This document shows, piece by piece, positions 18,525 through 27,200 of a stretch of DNA of 64,000 nucleotides (position 1 is the stretch's first letter; each line of letters begins with the position of its first letter). Source of the DNA: Aquitalea magnusonii (GTDB taxonomy: Bacteria; Pseudomonadota; Gammaproteobacteria; Burkholderiales; Chromobacteriaceae); contig NZ_AP018823.1 in assembly GCF_002217795.2 (NCBI RefSeq), positions 1,364,001 through 1,428,000 on the forward strand, in the 5' to 3' direction. A model generated the notes under the pieces. It was not told where the DNA came from. It made no database searches and was given only the letters and a program-made list of their open reading frames with translations. Position numbers and translations under genes: made by a program.

Positions 18525-18833
18525 TTATGAAAATCCATATTCTACGGCCTGGGCAACGTAAAAAATGCTTACCTTTTCTTGCTGCAAGCGTTGAAGCAAG
18601 CGCGCTTTCTCTGCCTGGCTGACAATCATGATGACCTGTAGCGGCTGCTCGGATTGGTCGAACATGGTAATGGCATGAAGACGACCATCGTGTCCCAATC
18701 CCTCTACTGCGCCGTTGAGGGTGGCGCCGCCAATAGCCAGTTCCTGGGCCAGTTCCAGCAGCCATTGCCCCAGCGGTGTGGTGCCGTGATTGCGGTCCTG
18801 TCGGGTATAGAAAGTGATCTGGTAGCCCTGCAT
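18525..18833 (-). CDS. DUF190 family protein
   Basis: A 102-residue protein matching the DUF190 pattern: MQGYQITFYTRQDRNHGTTPLGQWLLELAQELAIGGATLNGAVEG, ending with a hydrophobic strand and VSIFYVAQAVEYG. DUF190 proteins adopt a PII-like ferredoxin fold and are thought to act as small regulatory or binding subunits, often near fluoride or other transporters. It starts 23 bp after the SDR stop, so it is probably the last gene of the efflux operon. Function here is not known. Confidence 0.8.
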   Translation of the reverse strand: MQGYQITFYTRQDRNHGTTPLGQWLLELAQELAIGGATLNGAVEGLGHDGRLHAITMFDQSEQPLQVIMIVSQAEKARLLQRLQQEKVSIFYVAQAVEYGFS

Positions 18834-18856
18834 GGCCTTCTCCTGAGAATGGGTGT

Positions 18857-19585
18857 TTAGTGGCCCAGCATGATGCCGCCATCCACGGCAATATGCTGAC
18901 CGGTGATGAAGTCGTTTTGCAGCAGGAACAGATAGGCAGATGCCAGTTCGTCGATGCTGGCAAGACGCTGCAATGGAATGTCGTGCTCAAAGCGGGTTTT
19001 GATCTGCGTGAGCTGGGCGGCGGGCATGTCACGCCAGAAGGGTGTCAGCGTCCAGGTAGGGGATACCGCATTCACCCTTGCCTGTGGTGCCAGTTCGGCC
19101 GCCAGGCCTTGCACCAGTGCATTAATGCCCAGGTTGCCGACATAGCTGGCGCAGGCATGCTGGGCGCGTCCGCCGGTGCCGGATGTAAACACCATGCTGC
19201 CACCCTGGTTCAGCTTGCTTGCCGCCAGTTGGCCGATGCGCACATTGGTGAAAAATTTTGATTCCATCACCCTGCGTATTTCGGCCATCTCTGCCTGCAG
19301 GAAGCCGCCGCCCATGACATCCCCCACCATGGAAACCAGATGGTGGAAGTCCGGCAGGGCGTTAAACCATGTGGCCAGGGCGGCGTGGTCGTGGGCGTCG
19401 AGTTGATGGCTGTCCACGTCTGCTCCCAGGGCCTTGAGTCTGCTGCTGGCTGCGGCCAGCCGTGCGGGATTGCGCCCGGCGATGATCAAGCGGGCTCCGG
19501 CCTGGGCGGCCAGCTCTGCCACGCGCAGGCCGATGCCGGAACTGCCGCCGATGATGACCACGGTCTGGTCTGCGATCTTGCTCAT
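18857..19585 (-). CDS. SDR-family oxidoreductase lacking the catalytic lysine
   Basis: A 242-residue Rossmann protein. VVIIGGSSGIG is the NAD(P)-binding TGxxxGIG-like motif, and TSGTGGRAQHACASYVGNLG contains the active-site Ser and Tyr. The usual YxxxK is YVGNL here, so the conserved lysine is replaced by leucine. Such divergent SDRs exist with other residues at this position. The start overlaps the stop of the HbpS-like gene (ATGA), which couples translation. Together with the efflux genes it may modify the pumped compound, although the missing Lys makes normal hydride-transfer chemistry uncertain. Confidence 0.82.
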   Translation of the reverse strand: MSKIADQTVVIIGGSSGIGLRVAELAAQAGARLIIAGRNPARLAAASSRLKALGADVDSHQLDAHDHAALATWFNALPDFHHLVSMVGDVMGGGFLQAEMAEIRRVMESKFFTNVRIGQLAASKLNQGGSMVFTSGTGGRAQHACASYVGNLGINALVQGLAAELAPQARVNAVSPTWTLTPFWRDMPAAQLTQIKTRFEHDIPLQRLASIDELASAYLFLLQNDFITGQHIAVDGGIMLGH

Positions 19586-20043
19586 CCGTTGCTCCTTGCG
19601 TCAGCGTCAGTGGGTGCGTCCAGGCCCAGTGCCCGTGCCGCCTGTAATGCGATAGCGGTGTCATTCGCGCCATGCGCGCCACTCACGCCAATGGCACCGA
19701 TAAACTGCGCCTGCCATTGCAGTGGAATCCCGCCTTCCAGCGGCGTGGTGCCGGGCGTAGCCAGGAAACTGGGCTGACCTTGATTGATGAAACGTTCAAA
19801 CATGCCCGATGGCGCCTGCAGCAGTGCGGCGGTGCGGGCTTTGCCAATGGCCACCTCCGGGCTGATGCCGATGGCGTGGTCGTGTTTCTCGAAGGCGACC
19901 AGCGTGCCAGAAGGGTCGACCACGGCAACGCTGATGGCCCAGCCGGCACGGTGTGCCAACTGCTGTGCCGCGGCCAGTAGCTGGCGTGCGCTGTCCAGGC
20001 TGATGGTGAGACGTGGAAAACCGTGGGCAGTGGGGTGTGTCAT
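19582..20043 (-). CDS. GlcG/HbpS-family (heme-binding-like) protein
   Basis: A 153-residue protein of the GlcG/HbpS fold: LTISLDSARQLLAAAQQLAHRAGWAISVAVVDPSGTLVAFEKHDHAIG, then AIGKARTAALLQAPSG and GGIPLQWQAQFIGAIGVSGA. HbpS binds heme and senses redox stress in streptomycetes, while GlcG sits in the glycolate operon of enterobacteria without an assigned activity. It lies 23 bp after the HlyD-type gene and overlaps the SDR gene, so it belongs to the same transcription unit. Confidence 0.85.
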   Translation of the reverse strand: MTHPTAHGFPRLTISLDSARQLLAAAQQLAHRAGWAISVAVVDPSGTLVAFEKHDHAIGISPEVAIGKARTAALLQAPSGMFERFINQGQPSFLATPGTTPLEGGIPLQWQAQFIGAIGVSGAHGANDTAIALQAARALGLDAPTDADARSNG

Positions 20044-20066
20044 GTGAATGCCGCTCCTGCTGGTGC

Positions 20067-21119
20067 TTATGAGTGGGTCTGGATTTCCGGATGTACCGAC
20101 ATGCCAACGCGCAAAGCCTGCAGTTGCGGCTGTCCGGCATCCAGTGCGATGCGTACTGGCAAGCGCTGCACGATCTTGGTGAAGTTGCCGGTGGCATTGT
20201 GGGCCGGCAGCGGTGACAGGCTGGCACCGCTGGCCGGTGCAATGCTGGCAATGTGGCCGCGCAGCTTGCTGTGCGGCAGGGCATCCACCTGCAGCGAAAC
20301 CGGCTGACCCACGCGCAGATTGGCCAACTGGGTTTCGCGGAAGTTGGCTTCCACATATAGCGATTGCAGCGGTACCACCACCATCAGCGGTTTGCCAATG
20401 CTGGCCAGCGCTCCTGTACGGGCTTCGCGCTGGGTAATCACGCCGGCTACCGGGGCGCTAATGTGGGTGCGGGCCAAATTGAGTGCGGCGCTATCTTGCA
20501 GGGTGCGGGCCTTGGCCAGTCCCGCCTTTGCTTTGTCCAGCTCGGCTTGCAGCACGCGGGTTTGTTGCCTTACCGCTTGTAGCGTGGCCTGGTCACGCTG
20601 GTGATTGGCCTGTTGGATGCTTAATTGCGCGGCAGCTTGCTGCTGTGCCTGTACCGAGCCGGAGCCGTCTGCTGCCAGATGGGCAAAACGGCTGCTCTCC
20701 GCTTGCGCCAGTTGCAGGCTGGCACTGCTGGCCTGCAGTGCTGCGCTGGCTTGGGCCAGGCTGCTGCTTTGCTTGTCGAGCTGGGCTTGCAGGTTGGCAA
20801 CATCGGCGCTGGCCGCCGCCACGCCGGCCTGTGCCTGCGCCAGCGCAATGCGGAAATCACGATCATCGATTTCCACCAGTGGCGTTCCGGGGCTGACCGG
20901 CTGATTGTCTTCCACCAGTACCCGGCTGATCTGGCCTTGTACTTGCGGCGCAATCAGCGTCATGTCTGCGGCGACATAGGCGTCGTCGGTGGCCTGGGTG
21001 GCGGCGGAGGCTTCGTCGCGGTTCAGATAATAAAAAGCGCTGGCCAGCACGGCCAGGGTGATTCCCCCCAGCGCGATGCGGGGTGCAGTGATGTTGTTGA
21101 CTGGCATGGTGTCATCCAT
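20067..21119 (-). CDS. HlyD/EmrA-type membrane fusion protein
   Basis: A 350-residue periplasmic adaptor. One N-terminal membrane anchor (IALGGITLAVLASAFYYL) is followed by a biotinyl-lipoyl-like half motif (VEDNQPVSPGTPLVEIDDRDF), a long alpha-helical hairpin rich in Ala and Gln (about 95-200), and a closing barrel (ISAPVAGVITQREARTGALASIGKPLMVVVPLQSLYVEANFRE). It joins the inner-membrane MFS pump to the outer-membrane channel. Its start overlaps the MFS stop by 8 bp. Confidence 0.93.
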   Translation of the reverse strand: MDDTMPVNNITAPRIALGGITLAVLASAFYYLNRDEASAATQATDDAYVAADMTLIAPQVQGQISRVLVEDNQPVSPGTPLVEIDDRDFRIALAQAQAGVAAASADVANLQAQLDKQSSSLAQASAALQASSASLQLAQAESSRFAHLAADGSGSVQAQQQAAAQLSIQQANHQRDQATLQAVRQQTRVLQAELDKAKAGLAKARTLQDSAALNLARTHISAPVAGVITQREARTGALASIGKPLMVVVPLQSLYVEANFRETQLANLRVGQPVSLQVDALPHSKLRGHIASIAPASGASLSPLPAHNATGNFTKIVQRLPVRIALDAGQPQLQALRVGMSVHPEIQTHS

Positions 21120-22647
21120 GGTTTGGTGGGCGTGAAGGAATAAGCGGAGCCGGGATGTATTGCATCAGCAGCACACCGGGAATCAGCAGCAGGGCCAGCA
21201 TGCCCAGCAGCAGATAGACATCGGCAATGGCCAGGGTGCTGGCTTGTGCGCTGAGCTGGCCTGCCAGTTGGGTCAGCGACATGCTGCTGCCTTGCCAACT
21301 GAACTGGTCTTGCAGCACCTCGTGGTGGAAGTCGCTGCGCAGGGTCAGCAGACGGCCTAGCACGGTGCTGCCAAACAGGGTGGCAAAGGCGCGCAGGGTA
21401 TTGACGATGCCGGATACATAGGCACCTTCCATCGGCTGCACTACGCTGGTGGCCAGAAACAGCAAGGCAATCACTGCCATGGGTTGGCCGATGGCCTGCA
21501 GCCACTGTGCCAGGCGGAATTCATTGCCCATCCAGGCTGAGGTCAGGCCGCTACCCAAGCAGCAGGCGGCAGCCATGCAGAGCAATCCCACCACGAAGAC
21601 ATGGCGTGCATCGATTCTGCGCTGGTACAGCAGCAGCGCAAGCAGCGGGCCGAGCAGCAACTGCGGCAGGCCAATGCGCATGCCGATGCCTTCCATTTGC
21701 AGTACACGAAAGCCCTGTAGCTGGCCCAGCGCCATGCTGGGCAGCGTAGTGCCGGCCAGCATCACGATCAGCAGGCAGAAAAACAGCGTAAAGCCCAGCC
21801 CCAGATTGCGCCGTTGCAGCAGTTGCAGCTTCATGAAAGGAGCAGGGTGGAACCATTCGCTCAGCAGAAAAGCCGTGGTCAGCACCCCGCCGCCAAACAG
21901 CATCAGCCGGATGGCGCGGGAGTGAAACCAATCCAGCCGGTTTGCCTGGTCCAGGCCCAGTGCCAGCAGTGTCAGGCCAGCCATTCCCAATAGCAGTCCG
22001 GGCCAGTTGGCCTGGCGCAGCCGCTGCAGCATGGGCGGCATGACTGGTATGCCCCAGGCAATCAGCGCCATGGACAGCAGGCTGAGCGGCACGGTTTGCC
22101 AGTACAGCCAGCGCCAGTCTTCCAGCCGGTCCAGCCAACTGGCGGCCAGCGCCAGCGACATATTGGGGGCGAAGGTGGCGGTCATCGCATACAGCGCCAG
22201 GCCGTGCAGACGGATGGATAACGGCAGAAAGCGCAAGGCGCCCATCATCAGCAGGGGAATCTGGCTGCCGCAGCACAGCCCTTGTACCGCGCGCAGCGCC
22301 AGCATCAGCGGCAGGCTGTGTACGGCGGGGAGCAGCAGGGCAATCAGCAATACCAGGGTCAGCATGATCAGTTGGAAGAGCCGCATGGAGAAGGTGACGG
22401 CGCACCAGGTGGCAAATGGCATGGCCACCAGCTCACCGGCACTGTAGGCGCTGCCAAGCCAGGAGGCCTGGTCGCCATCCCAGCCTAGCTGGCCGTAGAG
22501 GTCGGGCAGGCCCAGGGCCACCACCCGGTTGTTAAAGCCCGCCATCATGGCTGCCAGCAGTACGCCAAGCAGTCCGGTGGCCAGACGCAGGCCAAATGTC
22601 GGCGCGGCTGGCGGGCTGGCCGACTGGGCGGCGGCGTGCTCAGTCAT
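21112..22647 (-). CDS. DHA2-type MFS multidrug efflux pump (EmrB-like)
   Basis: A 511-residue permease with about 14 predicted membrane helices, the DHA2 pattern. I start at MTEHAAAQSASPPAAPTFGLRLATGLLGVLL (22647); the longer frame reaches back into the OMF gene and adds a non-hydrophobic tail. Its start overlaps the end of the outer-membrane factor gene by 8 bp and its end overlaps the HlyD gene. The tripartite EmrAB-TolC-like assembly exports amphipathic compounds. The substrate is unknown. Confidence 0.92.
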   Translation of the reverse strand: MTEHAAAQSASPPAAPTFGLRLATGLLGVLLAAMMAGFNNRVVALGLPDLYGQLGWDGDQASWLGSAYSAGELVAMPFATWCAVTFSMRLFQLIMLTLVLLIALLLPAVHSLPLMLALRAVQGLCCGSQIPLLMMGALRFLPLSIRLHGLALYAMTATFAPNMSLALAASWLDRLEDWRWLYWQTVPLSLLSMALIAWGIPVMPPMLQRLRQANWPGLLLGMAGLTLLALGLDQANRLDWFHSRAIRLMLFGGGVLTTAFLLSEWFHPAPFMKLQLLQRRNLGLGFTLFFCLLIVMLAGTTLPSMALGQLQGFRVLQMEGIGMRIGLPQLLLGPLLALLLYQRRIDARHVFVVGLLCMAAACCLGSGLTSAWMGNEFRLAQWLQAIGQPMAVIALLFLATSVVQPMEGAYVSGIVNTLRAFATLFGSTVLGRLLTLRSDFHHEVLQDQFSWQGSSMSLTQLAGQLSAQASTLAIADVYLLLGMLALLLIPGVLLMQYIPAPLIPSRPPNHG

Positions 22648-24097
22648 GGGCCGCCTCCGCCTTATCCTCTGGCCAGTTGCCCCCCAGTGAGCGATACAGC
22701 GCCACCATGGACTGGCTGACGGCGGCACGCGCGTCATTCAGCGCCAACTGTCGTTCGGTGGTGGCGGCTTGGGCTTCCAGCCATTCCAGCCGGCTGCTCA
22801 GGCCTTCGGCATAAGCATGGCGGGCATGCTGCTCGGCCTGTTGGTACTGAGCCAGCGCGGCTTGTTGCTGCTGCAGGCTGGCCCGGGTGCTGTGCAAGGC
22901 CTGGGCGGCATCGTCCACCTCATGCCAGGCTTGCAGAACGGTTTGGCGGTAGCGGATGGCAGCTTCCTGCTGCCGGGCCTGGGTCAGTGCCAGGGTTTGT
23001 TGCAGGCGTCCTCCATTGAACAAGGGCAGGTAGAGCGCGGGGCCAAAGGAAAACTGCCGTGCATTCCACATGCCCAGGTCGTGGCCGTTAAAAGCCAGGC
23101 TTTCCAGGCCGGCATTCAGGGTGAGGCGCGGGTAGAAGTCGGCTTCGGCGGCGGCCACATTGGCCAGTGCCGCATGCAGGCTGGCTTCGGCTTGCAGGAT
23201 GTCTGGCCTGTTGTGGGCCAGGCTGGAAGGCAGCCCGACCGCTAGCCGGTCAGGCGGCAGGGGCAGGCTGCTGGCTGCGCCCAGTTGCTGATCCAGCTCA
23301 CCCGGATTGCGGCCCAGCAGGAGCGCCAGCGCATTGCACAAGCGCGCGGTTTGCAGCGTCAGCGCCTGTTGTTTGGCCTGCAGTTGGGCAGTAAGCGCCT
23401 GGGCCCGTTCCAGCGGCGCAGCACCAATCAGGCCCTGTGCTTGCCGGCTTTGCAGCAGCTTGCTTTGCTGCTGGCTCAGTTGCAGTAGCTGGCTGTTCAG
23501 GGTGGCCGCACGCTGGCTGTGGCGTAGCAGCAGGTAGTGTTGTGCCACATTGGCCAGCACCGCCACCTGGGTGGCTTGTGCGCCAAAGTAGGCCGCCTGG
23601 GCATTGGCTTGTGCGGCACGTTGCTGCTGTTGTAGATAGCCCCATAAATCCAGCTCCCAACTGCTTTGCAGCCCCACTTGCCACAGGTCGTAGGGGCGGG
23701 TGGGCGCTCCCAGGCGAACCAGTGGCGAGTGCGCGCTGTTGGCGTTGCGGTTGTAGCCGGCTTGCGCGCCCAGTTGTATTTGGCTGGCGGCATCGGCCAG
23801 GCCGGCCTGGGCCCGGCTGGCGGCCACCCGGCTGGCGGCCAGTTGCAGGTCCAGATTACCTGCCATGGCCTGCTCCATCAGGGCATCGAGCTGCGGGTCC
23901 TGCAGTAGCTGCCACCACTTGGCGGGCAAGGGCTGGCTGGGCAGGGTGGGGTCGTCTTGCAGGTGCGTGCGTGGCGTGTCCGGCAGCACGGACGGGATGC
24001 GCGCTTGATGCGCGCAGGCACTCAGGCAACTGGCGAGTGCGAGTAGCAGCAGTCTGCCGGACAGCCTGCCGGGCAGAGGGAATGGTGAGCTTGGCAT
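22640..24097 (-). CDS. Outer-membrane efflux lipoprotein, NodT/OprM type
   Basis: A 485-residue outer-membrane factor. The signal peptide ends in the lipobox LSAC (LLLLALASCLSAC), so Cys is probably acylated. Two OEP repeats follow, rich in long amphipathic helices (LQLAASRVAASRAQAG and SSRLEWLEAQAATTERQLALNDARAAVSQS). It provides the outer-membrane channel for the MFS/HlyD pump. An in-frame TTG five codons upstream (about 24112) is an alternative start; neither has a strong ribosome site. A perfect palindrome 28 bp upstream is the likely TetR operator. Confidence 0.93.
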   Translation of the reverse strand: MPSSPFPLPGRLSGRLLLLALASCLSACAHQARIPSVLPDTPRTHLQDDPTLPSQPLPAKWWQLLQDPQLDALMEQAMAGNLDLQLAASRVAASRAQAGLADAASQIQLGAQAGYNRNANSAHSPLVRLGAPTRPYDLWQVGLQSSWELDLWGYLQQQQRAAQANAQAAYFGAQATQVAVLANVAQHYLLLRHSQRAATLNSQLLQLSQQQSKLLQSRQAQGLIGAAPLERAQALTAQLQAKQQALTLQTARLCNALALLLGRNPGELDQQLGAASSLPLPPDRLAVGLPSSLAHNRPDILQAEASLHAALANVAAAEADFYPRLTLNAGLESLAFNGHDLGMWNARQFSFGPALYLPLFNGGRLQQTLALTQARQQEAAIRYRQTVLQAWHEVDDAAQALHSTRASLQQQQAALAQYQQAEQHARHAYAEGLSSRLEWLEAQAATTERQLALNDARAAVSQSMVALYRSLGGNWPEDKAEAAHD

Positions 24098-24125
24098 GGT
24101 GTGTTGGCGCAATCAGTCATTGTGA

Positions 24126-24143
24126 CTGTACCGATCGGTACAG
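24126..24143. promoter_or_regulatory. TetR-type operator, perfect 18-bp palindrome (CTGTACCGATCGGTACAG)
   Basis: A perfect 18-bp palindrome 28 bp upstream of the efflux operon start. The core TGTACCGATCGGT recurs at 24275, directly in front of the divergent TetR gene, which points to one regulator acting on both. Confidence 0.75.
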
Positions 24144-24274
24144 CTCTTTTTTTAAACTAGGCAACTGGCCGGTGGCTGTCAAGCACCATGCACAGCATGG
24201 TCTTCTTTGCGGCATGCTGCTGGCGTTTGCTGGACAGCAGTTCCGCCGTCGGCGGATAATGCAAGGGTTAAAAT

Positions 24275-24290
24275 TGTACCGATCGGTTTG
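24275..24290. promoter_or_regulatory. Second TetR-type operator next to the tetR start
   Basis: TGTACCGATCGGT repeats 13 bases of the perfect palindrome at 24126 and then degrades. It ends 2 bp before the ATG at 24293, so a bound repressor would block both initiation of transcription and the ribosome site, consistent with autorepression. Confidence 0.65.
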
Positions 24291-24292
24291 AA

Positions 24293-24928
24293 ATGAAGGA
24301 TGAAGCCGCCAGCAGTGCCGGTTCGGCTGTGGCTTGTGACAAAGCCAGTGTGGTATTGCAAGCAGCAACGACGGTGTTTTTACAGCATGGTTTCAGCGCA
24401 GCCACCACCGACATGATCCAGCGTGAAGCCGGGGTGTCCAAGGCCACGGTCTATGCGCGCTTTGCCAACAAGGAGGCGCTGTTTGCCGCGGTCATCCAGC
24501 AAGAGTGCGCCAAGCTGATGAGTACCATCCGCAGCATAGATGCAAGATCACATGGCTTGCGTGCCACACTTTCGGATATCGGTACCGATTATCTGAACAT
24601 CATCCTGTCACCCACCGGCATTGCCTTGTACCGGGTCATCGTGGCGGAAGCACCACGGTTTCCTGACTTGGCGCGCCAGTTTTATCTGGCAGGCCCCAAG
24701 GTGGTGGCTGATTTGCTTGCACAGCAGATTGCGGTTTTTGTGGAGGAAGGTCAGCTACAACTCAAGGGCATGGGCTTGGCGGATGTCACCAAGCTATTTG
24801 TCAGCTTGCTGCGGCATGAGGCGCAGTTTGAACTGCTCACGCATCCGGCATCACGACCATCGGCAGCGCAAGTCGACCATTGGGTGGGGCTGGCGGTCAC
24901 TACGTTCTTATTGGCTTTCCAAAGCTGA
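24293..24928 (+). CDS. TetR-family repressor of the efflux operon
   Basis: A 211-residue regulator. The N-terminal helix-turn-helix (about residues 25-70, TTDMIQREAGVSKATVYARFANKEALF) is classic TetR, and the C-terminal ligand domain resembles AefR/AcrR-type efflux regulators. It is divergent from the OMF-MFS-HlyD operon, and matching palindromes lie at both starts. It most likely represses the pump and itself until a pump substrate binds. Confidence 0.92.
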   Translation: MKDEAASSAGSAVACDKASVVLQAATTVFLQHGFSAATTDMIQREAGVSKATVYARFANKEALFAAVIQQECAKLMSTIRSIDARSHGLRATLSDIGTDYLNIILSPTGIALYRVIVAEAPRFPDLARQFYLAGPKVVADLLAQQIAVFVEEGQLQLKGMGLADVTKLFVSLLRHEAQFELLTHPASRPSAAQVDHWVGLAVTTFLLAFQS

Positions 24929-25234
24929 ATCCCATGGGTATTGCCTGCGTCTTGCCCGCCAGCGGGGGATTGATCCGCGCATGCCCTCGCTGCGCCAGCC
25001 CAATTACGCTTGCTCCATCGTCCAGAGCGCCTGCGTAGCCGAGCATCACTCCCCTGGCCGGGCCGGCGGCGGGCAATGGCTGCCTGCTTCGCCCTCTGGC
25101 GATGCGCGCATCACCTAGGAGGCTGCCGGGATGCGTGCCGGCACGGAGGCTGCTGCACCAGCTTGCGCCATGCCCTGCTTGTCAGCGCAGTCAATTCTCC
25201 CGGCATGTGTTTATCCGGCAGGGATAACCGCTCC
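24929..25234. other. Intergenic region with no supported gene
   Basis: About 300 bp between the 3' ends of the convergent tetR and GlxA-type genes. The open frames are short, GC-rich and motif-free. No clear T-tailed terminator hairpin is visible. Confidence 0.5.
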
Positions 25235-26239
25235 TTACTGCTGATGGCTTTGTATCCTGCGGCGGTAATCCACCGGGGTCAGGCACATGGCCTGTATGAA
25301 GGCGCGGCGGAAGGCGGTTTCATCGCCATAACCACACTGGCCGGCCACCTGCTTGATGCTGATGCCCGGCGTAGCCAGCAACACGCAGGCTGTTTCGATA
25401 CGCACACGGGTGATGAAGGCCTTGGGTGACTCACCGGTCAGTTGCTTCAGGCGGCGGTGCAAGGTGCGCTCGCTCAGGTGCAAGGCCTGGGCCAGTGCCT
25501 CCGCCGTCATTCCGGGGTGGGCATGGCGGATGATTTGCTCTGCCTGCAACAGCAGCGGGTTGGCCGTGTTGACGAAGCCACGCGGGGCATACAGCAATTG
25601 CGGCAGCGGCAGGCTGTCGGCCACCGAAATGTCCGCTGCCAGCCTGGCCAGCTCCGGGCCGGCCAGTCGCCGGATGACATGCAGTGCCAGGTCCACCCAG
25701 GACAGCGGCCCTCCGGTGGTAATGATGCCGTCTTGCTCCTCCAGGGCGCTGCCCCATACATGGCAGGCAGCCGGAAAACGCTGCTTGAACACATGGTGTA
25801 ACCACCAGGTGGTGGTGCAACGGCGCCGGTCGAGCAAACCAGCCTGTCCCAGCACAAAGGTCCCGGCACACGCGCCGCCAATCAGCACGCCAGTCTGATG
25901 GCGGGATGACAGCCAGCGGGCCGCCTGCGCGTGGGCCGCGCTATGCGGCGGCTGGCCGTCAGGCCCCAGCGCCATGCCGGCAATCAGGATGGCATCGTAG
26001 GCTGTTTCTGCGTCAAACGCGCCATCCACCGGGATCCACCGTCCTTGTGTGTCGCGCAGCGGCTGGGCATCGGCACTGACAATCCGGGTGTGAAACAGCG
26101 GGCCGGGACTGCCTGCCAGGGCTGTTACCACCCCCGGTGGCGGATTGCGGCTGGCCTGATTGCAGATCCAGAACATGTCCGCCAGGCCGCTGATGGCGGA
26201 TAACAAACTGCCTTCCAGTGCCACGATGGCGATCTGCAT
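25235..26239 (-). CDS. GlxA-family transcriptional regulator (DJ-1/PfpI plus AraC HTH)
   Basis: A 334-residue protein with an N-terminal class-I glutamine-amidotransferase-like domain (about 1-190). It contains LIGGACAGTFVLGQAGLLDRR, including the conserved GACAG nucleophile-elbow region. A C-terminal AraC double helix-turn-helix (about 230-325) contains LAQALHLSERTLHRRLKQLTGESPKAFI. GlxA-type regulators control catabolic or stress genes and their ligand is usually unknown. It is divergent from the hydrolase-azoR-yciI operon, which it probably controls. Confidence 0.9.
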   Translation of the reverse strand: MQIAIVALEGSLLSAISGLADMFWICNQASRNPPPGVVTALAGSPGPLFHTRIVSADAQPLRDTQGRWIPVDGAFDAETAYDAILIAGMALGPDGQPPHSAAHAQAARWLSSRHQTGVLIGGACAGTFVLGQAGLLDRRRCTTTWWLHHVFKQRFPAACHVWGSALEEQDGIITTGGPLSWVDLALHVIRRLAGPELARLAADISVADSLPLPQLLYAPRGFVNTANPLLLQAEQIIRHAHPGMTAEALAQALHLSERTLHRRLKQLTGESPKAFITRVRIETACVLLATPGISIKQVAGQCGYGDETAFRRAFIQAMCLTPVDYRRRIQSHQQ

Positions 26240-26258
26240 GATCTTCCCCTTGTCTGTT

Positions 26259-26293
26259 TGGCGAATTTTGCATGAACAATGTCCAGTTCGCCA
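26259..26293. promoter_or_regulatory. Inverted repeat between the GlxA-type regulator and the hydrolase operon
   Basis: TGGCGAA at 26259-26265 and TTCGCCA at 26287-26293 are exact 7-bp arms 21 nt apart, lying between the divergent genes. A candidate regulator site, supported by symmetry and position only. Confidence 0.35.
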
Positions 26294-26344
26294 TCTTATT
26301 TGCCTTCATCCACCCGGCTACACTGCATGACATTGACTCACCGG

Positions 26345-27175
26345 ATGGAAAAAATGTCACAAGTAAATGATGCAACAGGCTTTTCAAGCCAGAATGCCAA
26401 CGCACGGCAAGCCCGCAACTGGAAGCAGCAACTGCTGGCCCTCGCCGGTGTGATGCTGACACTGGCCAGCACGCCTGGCCAGGCCGCGCCTGCCATTCGC
26501 AATATCGTGCTGGTACATGGCGCATTTGCTGATGGCTCCAGTTGGGCACCAGTCATCAGCCGGCTGCAGCGGCTGGGTTATCACGTTACGGCGGTGCAAA
26601 ACCCGCTGACTTCATTGGCGGACGATGTTGCCGCCACCGAAAAGGTACTGCAGCGCCAGACGGGAGATGTGCTGCTGGTTGGCCACTCCTGGGCCGGGGC
26701 CGTCATCACCCAGGCGGGCAATGCTGCCAATGTGAAAGGCCTGGTCTACCTGTCCGCCCTGGTGCCGGATAACGATGAATCGGTCAGTGATTTGCTGACC
26801 CGCCTGCAGGCCCCGATGGCAGGGCTGGCTGCCGATGCGCACGGCATGCTGTGGCTGGACCAGCCGGCCCGGTTCCGCCAGGTGATGGCTGCCGATGTGC
26901 CTCTCAAACAGGCGCGGCTGTTGGCCGCCGTGCAGCAGCCCATTGCCAGCGCCAGCTTTGGCGGCAAGGTGGGACATGCGGCCTGGCACGACAAGCCCAG
27001 TTGGTATGTGCATACCACGCAAGACCAGGCCTTGCCGCCCGCGGTTCAGCTACGCATGGCCGGGCAAATCGGTGCCACCGTGTGGTCGGTGCCTGCCAGC
27101 CATCTTTCGATGATTTCCCGCCCGGCGACCATCGCCCGCCTGCTAGACCGGGCAGCCCAGGCTGCCAGTCGTTAA
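26345..27175 (+). CDS. Exported alpha/beta-hydrolase
   Basis: A 276-residue alpha/beta-hydrolase fold protein. A basic N-terminus and hydrophobic stretch ending STPGQAAPA suggest export. HGAFADGSSW is the oxyanion-hole region, GHSWAG carries the nucleophilic Ser, and a late His in PASHLSM completes the triad; this resembles EstC/pyrethroid-hydrolase-like esterases. Two in-frame ATG codons (26345 and 26354) are both plausible starts. It heads an operon with an azoreductase and a YciI protein, so it may hydrolyse a xenobiotic ester. Confidence 0.85.
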   Translation: MEKMSQVNDATGFSSQNANARQARNWKQQLLALAGVMLTLASTPGQAAPAIRNIVLVHGAFADGSSWAPVISRLQRLGYHVTAVQNPLTSLADDVAATEKVLQRQTGDVLLVGHSWAGAVITQAGNAANVKGLVYLSALVPDNDESVSDLLTRLQAPMAGLAADAHGMLWLDQPARFRQVMAADVPLKQARLLAAVQQPIASASFGGKVGHAAWHDKPSWYVHTTQDQALPPAVQLRMAGQIGATVWSVPASHLSMISRPATIARLLDRAAQAASR

Positions 27176-27200
27176 CACCTCACCCAGCAAAGAGATACCC

